From positions 496,001 through 560,000 of the forward strand of contig JARBJD010000004.1 of assembly GCA_033064195.1 (NCBI GenBank): a stretch of 64,000 bases of DNA, given 5' to 3'. The notes below the pieces were generated by a model. That model worked only from the letters and a program-made list of their open reading frames with translations. It did not search any database and was not told the DNA's origin. The DNA comes from Blattamonas nauphoetae. Its lineage: Eukaryota > Preaxostyla > Oxymonadida. The translations under genes and the position numbers were made by a program. Shown here piece after piece: positions 1 through 13,700 of the stretch (the first letter of the stretch is position 1; every line of letters begins with the position of its first letter).

Positions 1-3000
1 ACCACAATCCGTTCCTGCTCCAAATCCTGTTTCTGTCTTGTCTGTTCCGCAAGACTCTCCTCTTCCATCTCTTTCACTTTCTCCCTCTCCTCCTCCACAC
101 GAACCATCCTTCCCAAAATATCTTCCATCATCATCACTCGTTGCATGTCTTCCCACTCCCTTCGCGCTTCCGTCTCAGAGTCCAGTTGTGTCATCGCTAC
201 AGACGAAATCGCTTTCTGTCCATCCAAATCAGCTTCAGCCATTCCTCTCCATTCAGCGAACTTTTCGAGTTGTTGCTCTTCCAATCGTTGGAGACGAGAG
301 AGACCATCTTCAAGCTCGAAAGCTGCCCGTTCGTCTTGTTTCTTTTCGGCCCACGCTTTGCTGTCTTCTCGCTCCATTCTCATTCGTTCCACTTCCTCCA
401 CGCGAGCCTGCTCTCTCCTCTTCCGCTCCTCTTCTTCTCTCAACCTCTCTTCTTGCACGATCAGCATTTGAGCGTTGATCTGTGACGACTGCTCTCTCAT
501 CGCTGACTCCTCTTTCTCCATCTCCTCTGCTTTCATTCCCTGGCGAGCGTACAAGTCTTCCTGCCCCATTTTCAACATTTCTGCTTCTTCCGCCAGACCC
601 TGCTCCAGCTCTTCCTGTTCTCGAAGAACAATTCGTTCCCGCTCTGAGAGATCTTCAGCCATCATCAACGACACTTCTCGAATCCTGTCTCGCTCTCTCC
701 GCAGGTCCTCTTTCTCTCGTTCAATCATCGCTTCCTTCTCTTTCAGTTGGAGTTCTAGTTCGCGAAGTGAAAATTGGAGAAGAACTGTGGAGTGCCTGTC
801 TTGTTCCAACATGTCTCCACGTTCTTTCTTCTCAACTTCCGACATTTTCGCGATCATCGCAAGTCTTTCTTCTTCCTGTCTCTTCTTCTCCTTCTCTTCC
901 TCCTCCTTCCTCGCCTTCTCATCTTCAATCGCTTGGAGATCAGCCTCACTCAACACAAACGGGTTGACTCCACCCTGATGAGCCCCCCAATTCAAATGCT
1001 GTTCAACGCCCATCACAACTGGCCCTTTCTCTGCCTTCTCTCCATCAAACATTGACACTTCATCCATTTCAGTCTCGTTCAGCTGTTCGTCAACCACAGC
1101 GTATTTCCATCCTCTCCTTTCAATATATCCTCCTTTCATTTCCTCCGCTTCCGACACTGCCATGTCCACCAGCTCCTCCACTTCGCACGCAAACACCACT
1201 TTCGACAGTGTTGGATCTCCTTCCACCTTTCCGTTCTTTTGAAGGGAGAGGAGGGTCACTGGAGCGGATTGGGCGTGGGAGAGAAGAAGTGGCTTGGCAT
1301 ATACGTCGAAGACCAGTTCTCCATCTCCTTTATTCTGTTCTTCCATCTTCTTCTTCTCTTTTGCTGTTTTCTCGGCGAGTTCTTCGTCGGTGTGGTGTTT
1401 GACGAGAACAGAAGGACAGACTGCGAATGCTCGCATTCCTAACACATCGTTCAGTCTCTTTTCCTTCTTCCATCGTTCTTCAACAATTTTCGTTTGGGCC
1501 GTTGCTGCTTGATCTCCTCGAACCACAAAATGTGTCGAAAAGTCGAACAATTCCACAGCAACAGTCATTTCCTGTGCTGCTTTCTTCAACGCTTCTTCAA
1601 CTTTCTTGTATTTCGCTTCTTCCTTTTTGAAATCCGCCATTTTAGGGTTTGGTTTGTCCGGCAGAATCGGCTTCCCGGGACACGAAATTTGGGTCGAAAA
1701 TGTGGTCACTCCGTCGAACGTGGTGTTGAAATGGAGACCGAGCAAGCCCGCAATGGGTTCAGGAAGCTTCAAAACTGAAGTTTGTGGGATCAACTTCGCT
1801 GATGAGAAGACTTCGTCAGGTTTGTCAGCAGAGGCTTTAACAAAGGAATCCTGTTCGATCTGAAGTTCTTCGCTTGTTTTGGAGATCGGATTAGAAGCGT
1901 CTGGAAGTGACTGGTACGACACTGTTGAGAAGACGATTGGTTGGCTTGTTTCAGGTTTCTGTAACGCCTGAGTGGCACTAGCTTCAAATTTGCCTGTTTT
2001 CGCTGTTTTATCCCGCGTTTCTTGGTTCTCCTTTGTGACATGTTTGAGAACAATGACAGGCGGAATATTCAGTTTAGCGTCAGCTGTCAGCTGTGGGATA
2101 ATCGAAACATTTGCTCGGAATTGATATAATCCCATATCTTCGTCTTCATAACTTCCTTTAACTGTCGTTCGCGTATGAAGTTTGATTGGCGACTCGTGCG
2201 AGATGTGGAGACCGAATGACACAGAAAGACCCTTTGCGTCATCTACGGCGTTGATAAGGCGGTAGAGGACAGCTTTTGTGGGGGTGATGTCGAGTGGGAT
2301 GGCGAAAGAGCTGAGAACTTGATCAGGTTCATTTTTGCCTCCAGGCGTGACGATTGAGACAATCAGCGGAGAGCGGACGTCGGTGGTCACGTTCACTTCT
2401 TCGCAGATCGGCGCTCGGAGTGATTGGAAGGGTGTGAGTGTTGCTTTCTTTCCCTTTTCTGGTGGGGCGGATCTGGCGGTTTGAAAATGAGAGTAATTTT
2501 GGGTCTTTCGGACAATATTCAATCCGTCTGTTGTTGTCACAGTAATCCCATATTTTGTGAGAGCAGCTGGGACAGGTTTCGAGCTCTCAACTGTGAAGAA
2601 CGCGAACTGGACAGTGACTGGTCGTGGGGCGACAAGAATTGTTTGATCTCTGTCCGGTTGTGGATTTTGGGTGAGATCGGAAACAGAACGAGGAATAAGT
2701 TCTGGGCGAGGCTTTGCTGGTGTCCACATGACTGATATCTTCATGACGGCGACAACAGATGGGTTATTCACCCATTGTTCGAAATAAGTTCGTCCCCGTG
2801 CATTAACAGAGATATCATCAGAATATAGTGCCGATTCTCTCTTCAAATCTCGGTTGAAAGGTTCCGGTCGAAGGAGAATGGCGGGTTGACATGCTTCCCG
2901 AATTGAGAGTGGTAGGAAGTATGATGAAGGGACATTTTCGTTGAGGGTTTCTATGTCCTCGCTCGAAATTTGTCCAAAGGCGAGTGGAGTGAGACTTGAA

Positions 3001-3417
3001 TCCTTGTTTTCGGTGAATAAACCGATGTTCACTGATGGGTGAGGCGTTTCGGGATCATAGGCTGAAAGAATCGTGTGAGGAATTAAAAGTGAATACAAAA
3101 TGTTAATGGAGTCTTTGAAAAGAAGGGAAATGCTGTTTCGTTTTGATCTGCGAGCATCAACTCGTTGGAGACTTTGGAATCGTCACCAAGTGATGCAATA
3201 AGTCGTGTTCGGTAGGGATTCTAAGAAGATTGGATAGTAACAAAGAAATTACGACTGAGACGAGAAAATATCATACTCTTAAAACTGTTGCTTCAATGGA
3301 GACAGTGATGAGTGTGAGACCATCTGGTGTGCTCTCCTCCGGAACAAAGCGAGTATCAAGTGAGAATCGGTCGAGATAAGCCGACAAAAAGTTTGGAGAA
3401 TCGAATGGATTGTCCAT
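1..3417 (-). CDS. large coiled-coil protein, 5' part (3' end beyond left edge)
   Basis: Reading the minus strand, an ATG at 3417 opens exon 1 (3417-3277). A 56-bp GT-AG intron (3276-3221), exon 2 (3220-3097), a 35-bp intron (3096-3062) and exon 3 (3061 to the left edge, still open) follow, and the phases agree at both junctions. About 1108 codons are visible. The first ~600 residues look globular and mostly beta/Pro-rich, and I do not recognise the family. The last ~350 are dense in Glu, Lys, Arg and Gln with heptad-like spacing (for example EEEEKEKKRQEEERLAMIA), so a long coiled coil. The plus-strand ORFs here are Ser/Pro-rich shadows of this Glu/Lys-rich strand. A cytoskeletal or flagellar role would be a guess. 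The real C-terminus lies outside the window. Confidence 0.8.
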
Positions 3418-3555
3418 GATTCTCTGATTATTTCAAGGGCAGTTCTGTTACCCATTCTTCGAAAATGAAGAGTCATGAGGTCTTGGTCCGGGTGTGAAAT
3501 TTAAGCAGAAAGTGACGAATGATCCAGAAATAAAGTGAAATGTCAAATTATAAAT

Positions 3556-4554
3556 CTATCTCAGTTTAGTTGGCCCAGGTGATCGGCCTCGTTTTGATCG
3601 TTTCAACCCACCAGGAGATTGGGAGACTGCGCGCTTATGAGCCTTCTCAAAAGAAGCGGAAAGTGTTCCGACGCGCCAGGACTCCTCCTCTTCCTCTTTT
3701 GTCATCGGACGCGATCTACGCTTTCGCTTGTTCTTCTTCTGGCCGGGCATCACACTAACGAGACAATCACCAATGGCACGGCGGGAAAGATAAATAAGCG
3801 CGACAGCAATGGACAGAACAGCGATAATAAGAACAAATCTCTGCGAATTGATGGCATAAGGCTTGTCAACAATGACGATGGTTGTGTTGCAAGGAACGGA
3901 AGTGAATTCACGTCCCTTCAAATCTGAATAGAAGACAAGGCCGACAACTCCAAATTCCACTGGGTTGGTTCGTGGATCAATCATGAACGGATATTCAAGG
4001 GTCAGTTGTTCGAGTGGATTGACAGTTACGTTCAGATGCATTGTGGTATAGTTGCGGACATATGTCACACGATCGTATGGGTCTGTCATAGCGACAACCA
4101 AATCAGTCACAAAAAATGTGTCTTGCCCAGAATTTTCGAAGCCGATCAACATGTCCACAACATCGCCAGGATGGATTAATTCCGTTGATTGTTGTGGAAG
4201 GAGCTTCGATGTAACAATAACATTGTCATGAGGTTCGTTAACGTTGTTCAGTAGTTCGTTCGTCTCGCGAATGAAGTTCGATTTCTGGCGACGAGTTTCA
4301 GGAGATTCTTCATCGTCGTCATCATCATCATATTCTGTATCAGCGTGAATGAAGAGATCTACACATGAAAGGAAAGAACGAGTGGGATAATAACAGATTT
4401 ATGAGAATATGAGAGAGAGATAGGAGGAATGAACACTTTACAGTGAATAGGGTGAAATCTCTTAAAGAATTCAAGATGTTTCCAGAAAATCAACAACAAT
4501 GAGCAAACATTTGGAGCTCACTGAGAATAGAAGGAGTAACCTCAATAATCCCAT
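3556..4554 (-). CDS. SSR1: translocon-associated protein subunit alpha (TRAP-alpha)
   Basis: A two-exon gene: exon 1 4554-4509, a 150-bp intron 4508-4359 (donor GTTTG, acceptor TAG), exon 2 4358-3556, stop TAG, 282 residues. Exon 1 encodes a signal peptide (MGLLRLLLLFSVSSK). Exon 2 continues with an acidic stretch (EYDDDDDDEE), then a lumenal domain with family-like segments (HPGDVVDMLIGFENSG, YVRNYTTMHLNVTVNPLEQL), one membrane span near residues 205-227 (FVLIIAVLSIAVALIYL), and a basic cytosolic tail rich in Lys, Arg, Ser and Pro. This order is the standard TRAP-alpha layout. In other eukaryotes the protein sits beside the Sec61 channel in the ER membrane and assists translocation of some secretory proteins. 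It is divergent from the giant secreted-type gene starting 196 bp away. The first exon is inferred from signal-peptide character and phase. Confidence 0.85.
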
Positions 4555-4750
4555 CTCTGCTGTGGATCAAACCTTAATGGTATTTATCTCGGAGATGATC
4601 TCGAAGAATGAAGAATTTCAATAACAAAATTGAGCATGAATAAATGCGTTTTCGAAGTATCTTCCGAATCGACTCGTTCGATCCCTTCAAAAAGATTCGT
4701 GCCAACTAAGGGACTGATCAAATTCACATCTTTCATTCTTCGGGAGAACA
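4555..4750. promoter_or_regulatory. short divergent intergenic region between SSR1 and the giant surface-protein gene
   Basis: Only 196 bp separate the two start codons, which face away from each other, so both promoters must lie here or overlap the 5' ends. The sequence is AT-rich. I see no element I can name with confidence. Confidence 0.4.
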
Positions 4751-7700
4751 ATGCAGATGTTGCTGTTCATCTGTCATATTCTTCTCTGCCATGGCGCACA
4801 GTGGGTTTCACTCGAGAAATTACTTGACGAACAGAGTTATTCTCTCAACTCAAATGATCTAGCTGAATCTCGAAAATTGTCAATTCCGAGTGGACATTTC
4901 CACGTGGCCAGTTACACCATCTCATCAAGCACTCTCATTCTGGAAGGAACCAATGAAACTGAATTCCATGTCGAATCTGTCAGACCGATTAGAAATTCGA
5001 AGTCAACTCAAGATAATATGGGTACAGATATTCTTGCTCAAACGTCGAACACAATGTTTATCATCTCGAACTCGACTGCCTCTCTTTCACACATCTCATT
5101 CGACTGCAGTGCGATGAGATCGTCTCTTGCGACGTTTGACTCGTCAAGTGTGACAATTCGATCGAGCCAGATTCTGTCGAACGTCGAGTGTTCTCCAATG
5201 ATTGTGGAGAATACTGGGGAAGGACGAGAGAGCTGTGTGACGATACATGACTGCTCACATTGGTCGTCAACTTCGCCGTCTCTCCTGCCCTTCGTGTCCT
5301 TCGCACGCTCTCTTTTGTCTCCTTCAATTGACCAACACGCCTCTTTGGGGTTGGATTCTGTTTGCATTTTGGGATGTGGCCTCTCGTTGACGAACACCAA
5401 CCTCGTTCTTGGAAGTGGTCCACTGTTTTCTTTTGGACCAGTTAAAAGCGATGATTCTAACATTCCATCGATCTCCACGACACTCTCAGCGAGCTCACTG
5501 ACCAACACCACATCGCCCTCACCCTCGCGCCCCTCTCCGTCGCGGTCTTGTGGTGGTTGGAGTCAACGAGTGTGTGGCTGTTCCGTGATGAAGAGCACGA
5601 ACCATCTTTATGGGACAACAATCAACGACATGAACAGGGGTGGATCGCTGCTCTCGCACAACACCTCCTTCACTCACTGCCACACCCCCTCCCGCTCGTC
5701 TACCAACACCCAAATTGATTATGATGGTCAGCATTTCACCGAGTCACTCCCTGTCAGTGTTTACAGTTCACCAACCCACATCTTCACCTTTTGCACCTTC
5801 GAAGGATGTGTCTCTGATTTTGAAGGAGGGGGAGCGATCTCTGTCCGGACATCTGGCGTGAATCTGCAGGTGAAACAATGCTCTTTCCATTCGTGTGGCG
5901 CAGACATTATGGGTGGTGCTTTGTTCATGGAAAACCCATCCGATTTATCGAGTCAGCTCTTCCTCTCTGAATCATCCTTCGCCGAATGTTGGACTGGAAT
6001 GTTCGGAGGGTCCGTTTATGCCGATTGTCCTTCACTTTCAATCTCCCACTGCTTCTTCGTCGATTCTGTGGCTTACTCCAACTCGGGCGGGGCGACGTAT
6101 CTGGTCGGGATTGACTCGTCTGCCACAAACGTCGTCTCGGACTGTTTGTTTGACAGCTGTCGGCTGGAGTACGCTTCAGATGAATTCGATGGTGGCGGAG
6201 CTGTGAATTTGAATGATTGTGACGCGCAACTGTCATCACTTCAATTTCGAGGGTGTTCTGCCGCCTCTGCAACTGGACACGATGTTTATGTGAACTATGA
6301 TGAGTTCCATCCTGACTCGGTCGAATTCTGCGAAACAACGTCACCAGGTGCAAGTCGATTTATGGCACGATTATCTGGTGAAAGCTCATTAACTGATTTG
6401 AGCAATCTTTTGACAAAGCCAGAAACACCTATTTCTGTGATCGAACTGAGCGAGGAACATGACTCATCAACTGCCACATTCACTCTCACTCTGTCGAACT
6501 CGATCACAGGAGATGTGCTGATTCTGCTGTCGAACGAAGATGGATCAAGAATTCCAGGGGCAGGACAAGCACCGAACATTGGACGAGTGTTGAAGTTCAC
6601 GTTTTCGGACATCGGCACATCGACATTCACTGGACCTGTGGGCGAAACGAAATTGTTCCAACTTCCTCTCTCCGACTACAAAATTGTGAATGCATATCTG
6701 AATGGTCACTTGTTTACTGACAAGCGTGTGAGCTCAGCGTCGTGTGATCTCGATTCCAGTCGAGTAGCTGTGGACATCGTGTTCAGTGGACTGAACATCC
6801 CGAGTGGTGCCCACACTATCACTCTGAACAACTCAATCACACTCACCGCGACATTCACTCTGGCTGAATCGGGACAAAGCATTGGAACAGTCAAAACGTC
6901 GATTTGGAAGTCGGACGATGAGCTGAAAGAGAACTGCGTCTATGCCGTGACATCTGTGACCAGTCAAGATGAACCGAATACTCTGATCGTGCCTGGTGGG
7001 AGTTTCACAGTTCCTGTGATACCACCGATCCTGAAAGCATCGTGTCGAATTGGGAGTGGGACAAATCATGCGTGGATCCAACTGACAGGACTGAACATCA
7101 CAGCGGGAACGTTCTCAGTGAAACTGAAAGACGTGGACTTCTCGTTTGTGGTGACGTTCTCAGCTCAGAAGGACGAGAACGGGCAGAAACAGTCAACAGA
7201 GGCATCAGTTTGTCTTTTCGGTGAAGAAAGCAAGCTGACGTTCGACAAGGAATACACGTTGGAGAGTTTGACCGATCAATCCACTTCGACTAATCTCGAT
7301 TTACGTGGAATGATCATCACATTCTCCACTCCACAGGCAACAGATCGGATTGTTGAGATTGGGACGATGGATTTCACAGGAAATCAGAAAGATGAAGTGT
7401 CGGTTTCTCTTTCCGGGGCTGATTTAACGGGCTCTGAATATTTCATCACGACATCGCCGTCAAGTGATCTGAATGACAACAAGCTCTCTGCAACTTTCTC
7501 AGGTCAATCAGGAACACTCGTTGGGAGAGTTTATTCAGCCATTGGAAACGCTGTGCCTCTCAAGTTTGGGCAGACGTACGAAATTCTGTCCATCACACAC
7601 ACTAACAATCAGCCGATCCTCCTCGTCCCTCTCTCTTTTTCTGTTCCAACTGAACCAGCTCGAATTGAATCGACGTCATCAGCTCTGAACGGTCCGAAGA

Positions 7701-10700
7701 CCGAAGTGACAGTGACACTGACAGGACGAGAATTGTTCTCAGCGACGATGACAGTGAAACTAACGAACCCGAACACCAATCGAGTCTTCACGTCAAGTTT
7801 GTCGTTTGTCGACACAACCAGCTGCACTGTGACGTTCCCAGCAGCTCAAACAGAAACGGACGCTGAACTGGCGTTTGGTGTATCGTACGATGTTGTGTCG
7901 ACTGAGTCATCGGATGGCAAGAAGTCATTCGTTGTGAACACCGGAGTGAAAGTGTCAGTTCCATCAGCTCCGATCATCGACTCAATCACTTCATCACTGT
8001 CTCCCAACTGCACGCACTTCGAGATTGTGTTTGGAGGAACCTCTCTTCCTACGTCTGGTTCATTGATTGCCACGATCTCTCCTTCGATCACGCTTCCTTT
8101 GAGTTATGAGAATGGAAAGTGGACGACAGGATGGCTGGCTGATGGAGAGGATGGGATGTTGATGAACACGAGTTATTCAGTGACGAAGATTGCGGATGAT
8201 GTCAACGAAATGATTCTGAATATGAAAACTTTCACCACAGCGTTGGGACCGACACTGTCGTCGATTGAACCCGTGACTCTGAAGGATGATGATCTGAACA
8301 GCGTTGTTCTGACGCTGGAAGGACTTCGAATGCCTCTTTCATCAGTCGTTGCATCATTTGATCTGAATGTTGTTGAAAGTGAGGGAACAACAGAAGAGAT
8401 CACGATTCCTGTTTCGTTCAGCACAAATGAGATTGGAAGTGGAGAAGTTGAAGTGTACGAAAGTGGGAAACTGAAGTATTCGACGTCTTATTCGGTTGTT
8501 CGAATGACAAGCGCTGTTGTTTCAGTTTCGATTCCTTCTGCTGTGACATTCACAACGCCAGCAGCTCCCACTCGAATCATCTCAGCGACATGCGATCTGG
8601 ACACTAAAACAGGAAAATCAGCCGAGATTGTGCTGTCGGGAGTGTCTTTCCCTCAATCGACACCATTCACATTGACCGTGTTCGAGTTGAATGAGGCTTC
8701 AGAGAAGACTGGAAACGCGATTGAACTGTCGTCTTCATTCACGTCAGATGGATCTTCGACATCGCACACACTCTCGTCTCTGATCTATGGAAATGCCTCC
8801 GCCAAATTGGAGTATCAGAAATCGTATGAAATCACGAAATTGGACATTATCGGCATCGACTCGATTGTGGATAAGCTCGTTCATTTTTCGATCTCTCCTG
8901 AACCTGCTCGCCTGACAACTGTCACTCTTCCTGAAGTGTATTCTCAGAAACAAACCGAAGTTTCAGTGACTCTCTCTGGAATCAACCTGTCGGGCACATT
9001 CAGCGTGGTTCTCAAAAGCAATCAGAGTGAGACACCAATCAATGTGTCGGTGACCTTTTCAGGTTCATCAGGGATTCTGAAGGGTATGTTGTACTCAAAA
9101 CTCGACCCTTCTTCTGTGAACATGACATACGACACAAAATACGAAATTGTTTCGATGGAAGACACCAGCAAGAAGCCAGTGTTTGTGGAAGCTGGGTTGT
9201 CGTACACGACGATGAAAGAGCCGACGAGAGTTGTTTCGGTGTGGATCTCTCGATATGGGAACGACGAGAAAGAGGCAGTTTTGTGGATGGATGGAAGAGA
9301 GCTGGATGTGGACGAGAAGTATGAAGTGAGTCTGTTTCCTGGGAATGTTGTTGTTTCGATGTCGTTTGCAGATGGGAAGTGGGAGAAAGTGGTTGGACTG
9401 CGGGGAAGTGATGAGATTGGAACAGGTCTGATTTATGGATTGACATACACAGTGGATGAAGTTGTGATTTCGAACAGTCAGACGCCAGTTCATTGTGACG
9501 ACATCTCATTTGTTGTCCAAGTGGAGCCTGCTCGAATCATCTCAACATCACCAGCTCTGAATGGTGCGAAGACATCAGTGAATGTGACACTGAATGGAAG
9601 AGCATTGTTCTCCGCGACGATGTCAGTGAAACTTACAAACCCGAACTCGAATCGAGAGTTCACGTCAAGTTTGTCGTTTGTCGACACAACCAGCTGCACT
9701 GTGACGTTCCCAGTTGCTCAAACAGAAACGGACGCTGAACTGGCGTTTGGTGTATCGTACGATGTTGTATCGATTGAGTCATCGGATGGCAAGAAGTCAT
9801 TCGTTGTGAACACCGGAGTGAAAGTGTCAGTTCCATCAGCTCCGATCATCGACTCAATCACTTCATCACTGTCTCCCAACTGCACGCACTTCGAGATTGT
9901 GTTTGGAGGAATCTTTCTTCCTTCGATTGGGTCGTTCGTCGCGTCGATCTCGCCTTCGATGTCACTTTCGTTGAGTTATGTGGATGGAAAGTGGACGACA
10001 GGATGGCTGGCTGATGGAGAGGATGGGATGTTGATGAACACGAGTTATTCAGTGACGAAGATTGCGGATGATGTCAACGAAATGATTCTGAACTTGAAAA
10101 CTTTCACCACAGCGTTGGGACCGACACTGTCGTCGATTGAACCCGTGACACTGAAGGATGATGATCTGAACAGCGTTGTTCTGACACTGGAAGGACTTCG
10201 AATGCCTCTTTCATCAGTCGTTGCATCTTTTGAACTCATCGTTATTGAAAATGGGAAAGCGTCAGAAATCACCCTACCTGTTTCGTTCAACACAAATGAG
10301 ATTGGAAGTGGAGAAGTTGAAGTGTACGAAAGTGGGAAATTGAAGTATTCGACGTCTTATTCGGTTGTTCGAATGACAAGCGCTGTTGTTTCAGTTTCGA
10401 TTCCCTCCACTGTGACATTCTCAACGCCAGCAGCACCCACTCGAATCATCTCAGCGGCATGCGATCTGGACACTAAAACAGGAAAATCAGCCGAGATTGT
10501 GCTGTCGGGAGTATCTTTCCCTCAATCGACACCTTTCACATTGACCGTGTTCGAATTGGATGACTCGAACGTGAAGACTGGAAACGCGATTGAACTGTCG
10601 TCTTCATTCACGTCAGATGGATCTTCGACATCGCACACACTCTCGTCTCTGATCTACAAGAATGATGAAGCGAAATTGAAATACGACACATCATATGAAA

Positions 10701-13700
10701 TCACGCAATTGGACATTGTCGGCATCGACACGATTGTGGATAACCTCGTTCATTTTTCTGTCCCTCCTGAACCTGCTCGCCTGACAACTGTCACTCTTCC
10801 TGAAGTGTATTCTCAGAAACAAACCGAAGTTTCAGTGACTCTCTCTGGAATCAACCTGTCGGGCACATTCAGCGTGGTTCTCAAAAGCAATCAGAGTGAG
10901 ACACCAATCAATGTGTCGGTGACCTTTTCTGATTCCTCAGCAGGCGATCTGAAAGGGATTTTGTACTCAAAACTCGACCCTTCTCCTGTGAACATGACAT
11001 ACGACACAAAATACGAAATTGTTTCGATGGAAGACACCAACAAGAAGCCAGTGTTTGTGGAAGCTGGATTGTCGTTCACGACGATGAAAGAGCCGACGAG
11101 AGTTGTTTCGGTGTGGATCTCTCGATATGGGAACGACGAGAAAGAGGCAGTTTTGTGGATGGATGGAAGAGAGCTGGATGTGGACGAGAAGTATGAAGTG
11201 AGTCTGTTTCCTGGGAATGTTGTTGTTTCGATGTCGTTTGCAGATGGGAAGTGGGAGAAAGTGGTTGGACTGCGGGGAAGTGATGAGATTGGAACAGGTC
11301 TGATTTATGGATTGACATACACAGTGGATGAAGTTGTGATTTCGAACAGTCAGACGCCAGTTCATTGTGACGACATCTCATTTGTTGTCCAAGTGGAGCC
11401 TGCTCGAATCATCTCAACATCACCAGCTCTGAATGGTGCGAAGACATCAGTGAATGTGACACTGAATGGAAGAGCATTGTTCTCCGCGACGATGTCAGTG
11501 AAACTTACAAACCCGAACTCGAATCGAGAGTTCACGTCAAGTTTGTCGTTTGTCGACACAACCAGCTGCACTGTGACGTTCCCAGTTGCTCAAACAGAAA
11601 CGGACGCTGAACTGGCGTTTGGTGTATCGTACGATGTTGTATCGATTGAGTCATCGGATGGCAAGAAGTCATTCGTTGTGAACACCGGAGTGAAAGTGTC
11701 AGTTCCATCAGCTCCGATCATCGACTCAATCACTTCATCACTGTCTCCCAACTGCACTCACTTCGAGATTGTGTTTGGAGGAACCTCTCTTCCTACGTCT
11801 GGTTCATTGATTGCCACGATCTCTCCTTCGATGTCACTTTCGTTGAGTTATGTGGATGGAAAGTGGACGACAGGATGGCTGGCTGATGGAGAGGATGGGA
11901 TGTTGATGAACACGAGTTATTCTGTGACGAAAGTTGCCTCTGGAGAAAACGAAATGATTCTGAACTTGAAAACTTTCACAACACCGCTGGGACCGACACT
12001 GTCGTCGATTGAACCCGTGACTCTGAAGGATGATGATCCGAACAGCGTTGTTCTGACGCTGGAAGGACTTCGAATGCCTCTTTCATCAGTCGTTGCATCA
12101 TTTGATCTGAATGTTGTTGAAAGTGAGGGAACAACAGAAGAGATCACGATTCCTGTTTCGTTCAGCACAAATGAGATTGGAAGTGGAGAAGTTGAAGTGT
12201 ACGAAAGTGGGAAACTGAAGTATTCGACGTCTTATTCGGTTGTTCGGATGACAAGCGCTGTTGTTTCAGTTTCGATTCCTTCTGCTGTGACATTCACAAC
12301 GCCAGCAGCTCCCACTCGAATCATCTCAGCGACATGCGATCTGGACACTAAAACAGGAAAATCAGCCGAGATTGTGCTGTCGGGAGTGTCTTTCCCTCAA
12401 TCGACACCATTCACATTGACCGTGTTCGAGTTGAATGAGGCTTCAGAGAAGACTGGAAACGCGATTGAACTGTCGTCTTCATTCACGTCAGATGGATCTT
12501 CGACATCGCACACACTCTCGTCTCTGATCTATGGAAATGCCTCCGCCAAATTGGAGTATCAGAAATCGTATGAAATCACGAAATTGGACATTATCGGCAT
12601 CGACTCGATTGTGGATAAGCTCGTTCATTTTTCGATCTCTCCTGAACCTGCTCGCCTGACAACTGTCACTCTTCCTGAAGTGTATTCTCAGAAACAAACC
12701 GAAGTTTCAGTGACTCTCTCTGGAATCAACCTGTCGGGCACATTCAGCGTGGTTCTCAAAAGCAATCAGAGTGAGACACCAATCAATGTGTCGGTGACCT
12801 TTTCAGGTTCATCAGGGATTCTGAAGGGTCTGTTGTACTCAAAACTCGACCCTTCTTCTGTGAACATGACATACGACACAAAATACGAAATTGTTTCGAT
12901 GGAAGACACCAGCAAGAAGCCAGTGTTTGTGGAAGCTGGGTTGTCGTACACGACGATGAAAGAGCCGACGAGAGTTGTTTCGGTGTGGATCTCTCGATAT
13001 GGGAACGACGAGAAAGAGGCAGTTTTGTGGATGGATGGAAGAGAGCTGGATGTGGACGAGAAGTATGAAGTGAGTCTGTTTCCTGGGAATGTTGTTGTTT
13101 CGATGTCGTTTGCAGATGGGAAGTGGGAGAAAGTGGTTGGACTGCGGGGAAGTGATGAGACTGGAACAGGTCTGATTTATGGATTGACATACACAGTGGA
13201 TGAAGTTGTGATTTCGAACAGTCAGACGCCAGTTCATTGTGACGACATCTCATTTGTTGTCCAAGTGGAGCCTGCTCGAATCATCTCAACATCACCAGCT
13301 CTGAATGGTGCGAAGACATCAGTGAATGTGACACTGAATGGAAGAGCATTGTTCTCCGCGACGATGTCAGTGAAACTTACAAACCCGAACTCGAATCGAG
13401 AGTTCACGTCAAGTTTGTCGTTTGTCGACACAACCAGCTGCACTGTGACGTTCCCAGTTGCTCAAACAGAAACGGACGCTGAACTGGCGTTTGGTGTATC
13501 GTACGATGTTGTATCGATTGAGTCATCGGATGGCAAGAAGTCATTCGTTGTGAACACCGGAGTGAAAGTGTCAGTTCCATCAGCTCCGATCATCGACTCA
13601 ATCACTTCATCACTGTCTCCCAACTGCACGCACTTCGAGATTGTGTTTGGAGGAATCTTTCTTCCTTCGATTGGGTCGTTCGTCGCGTCGATCTCGCCTT

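Noticed and set aside
38-1863. Plus-strand ORFs rich in Ser, Pro and Phe
   Set aside because: They are antisense shadows of the Glu/Lys-rich coiled-coil gene read on minus, which has a spliced start and consistent phase.
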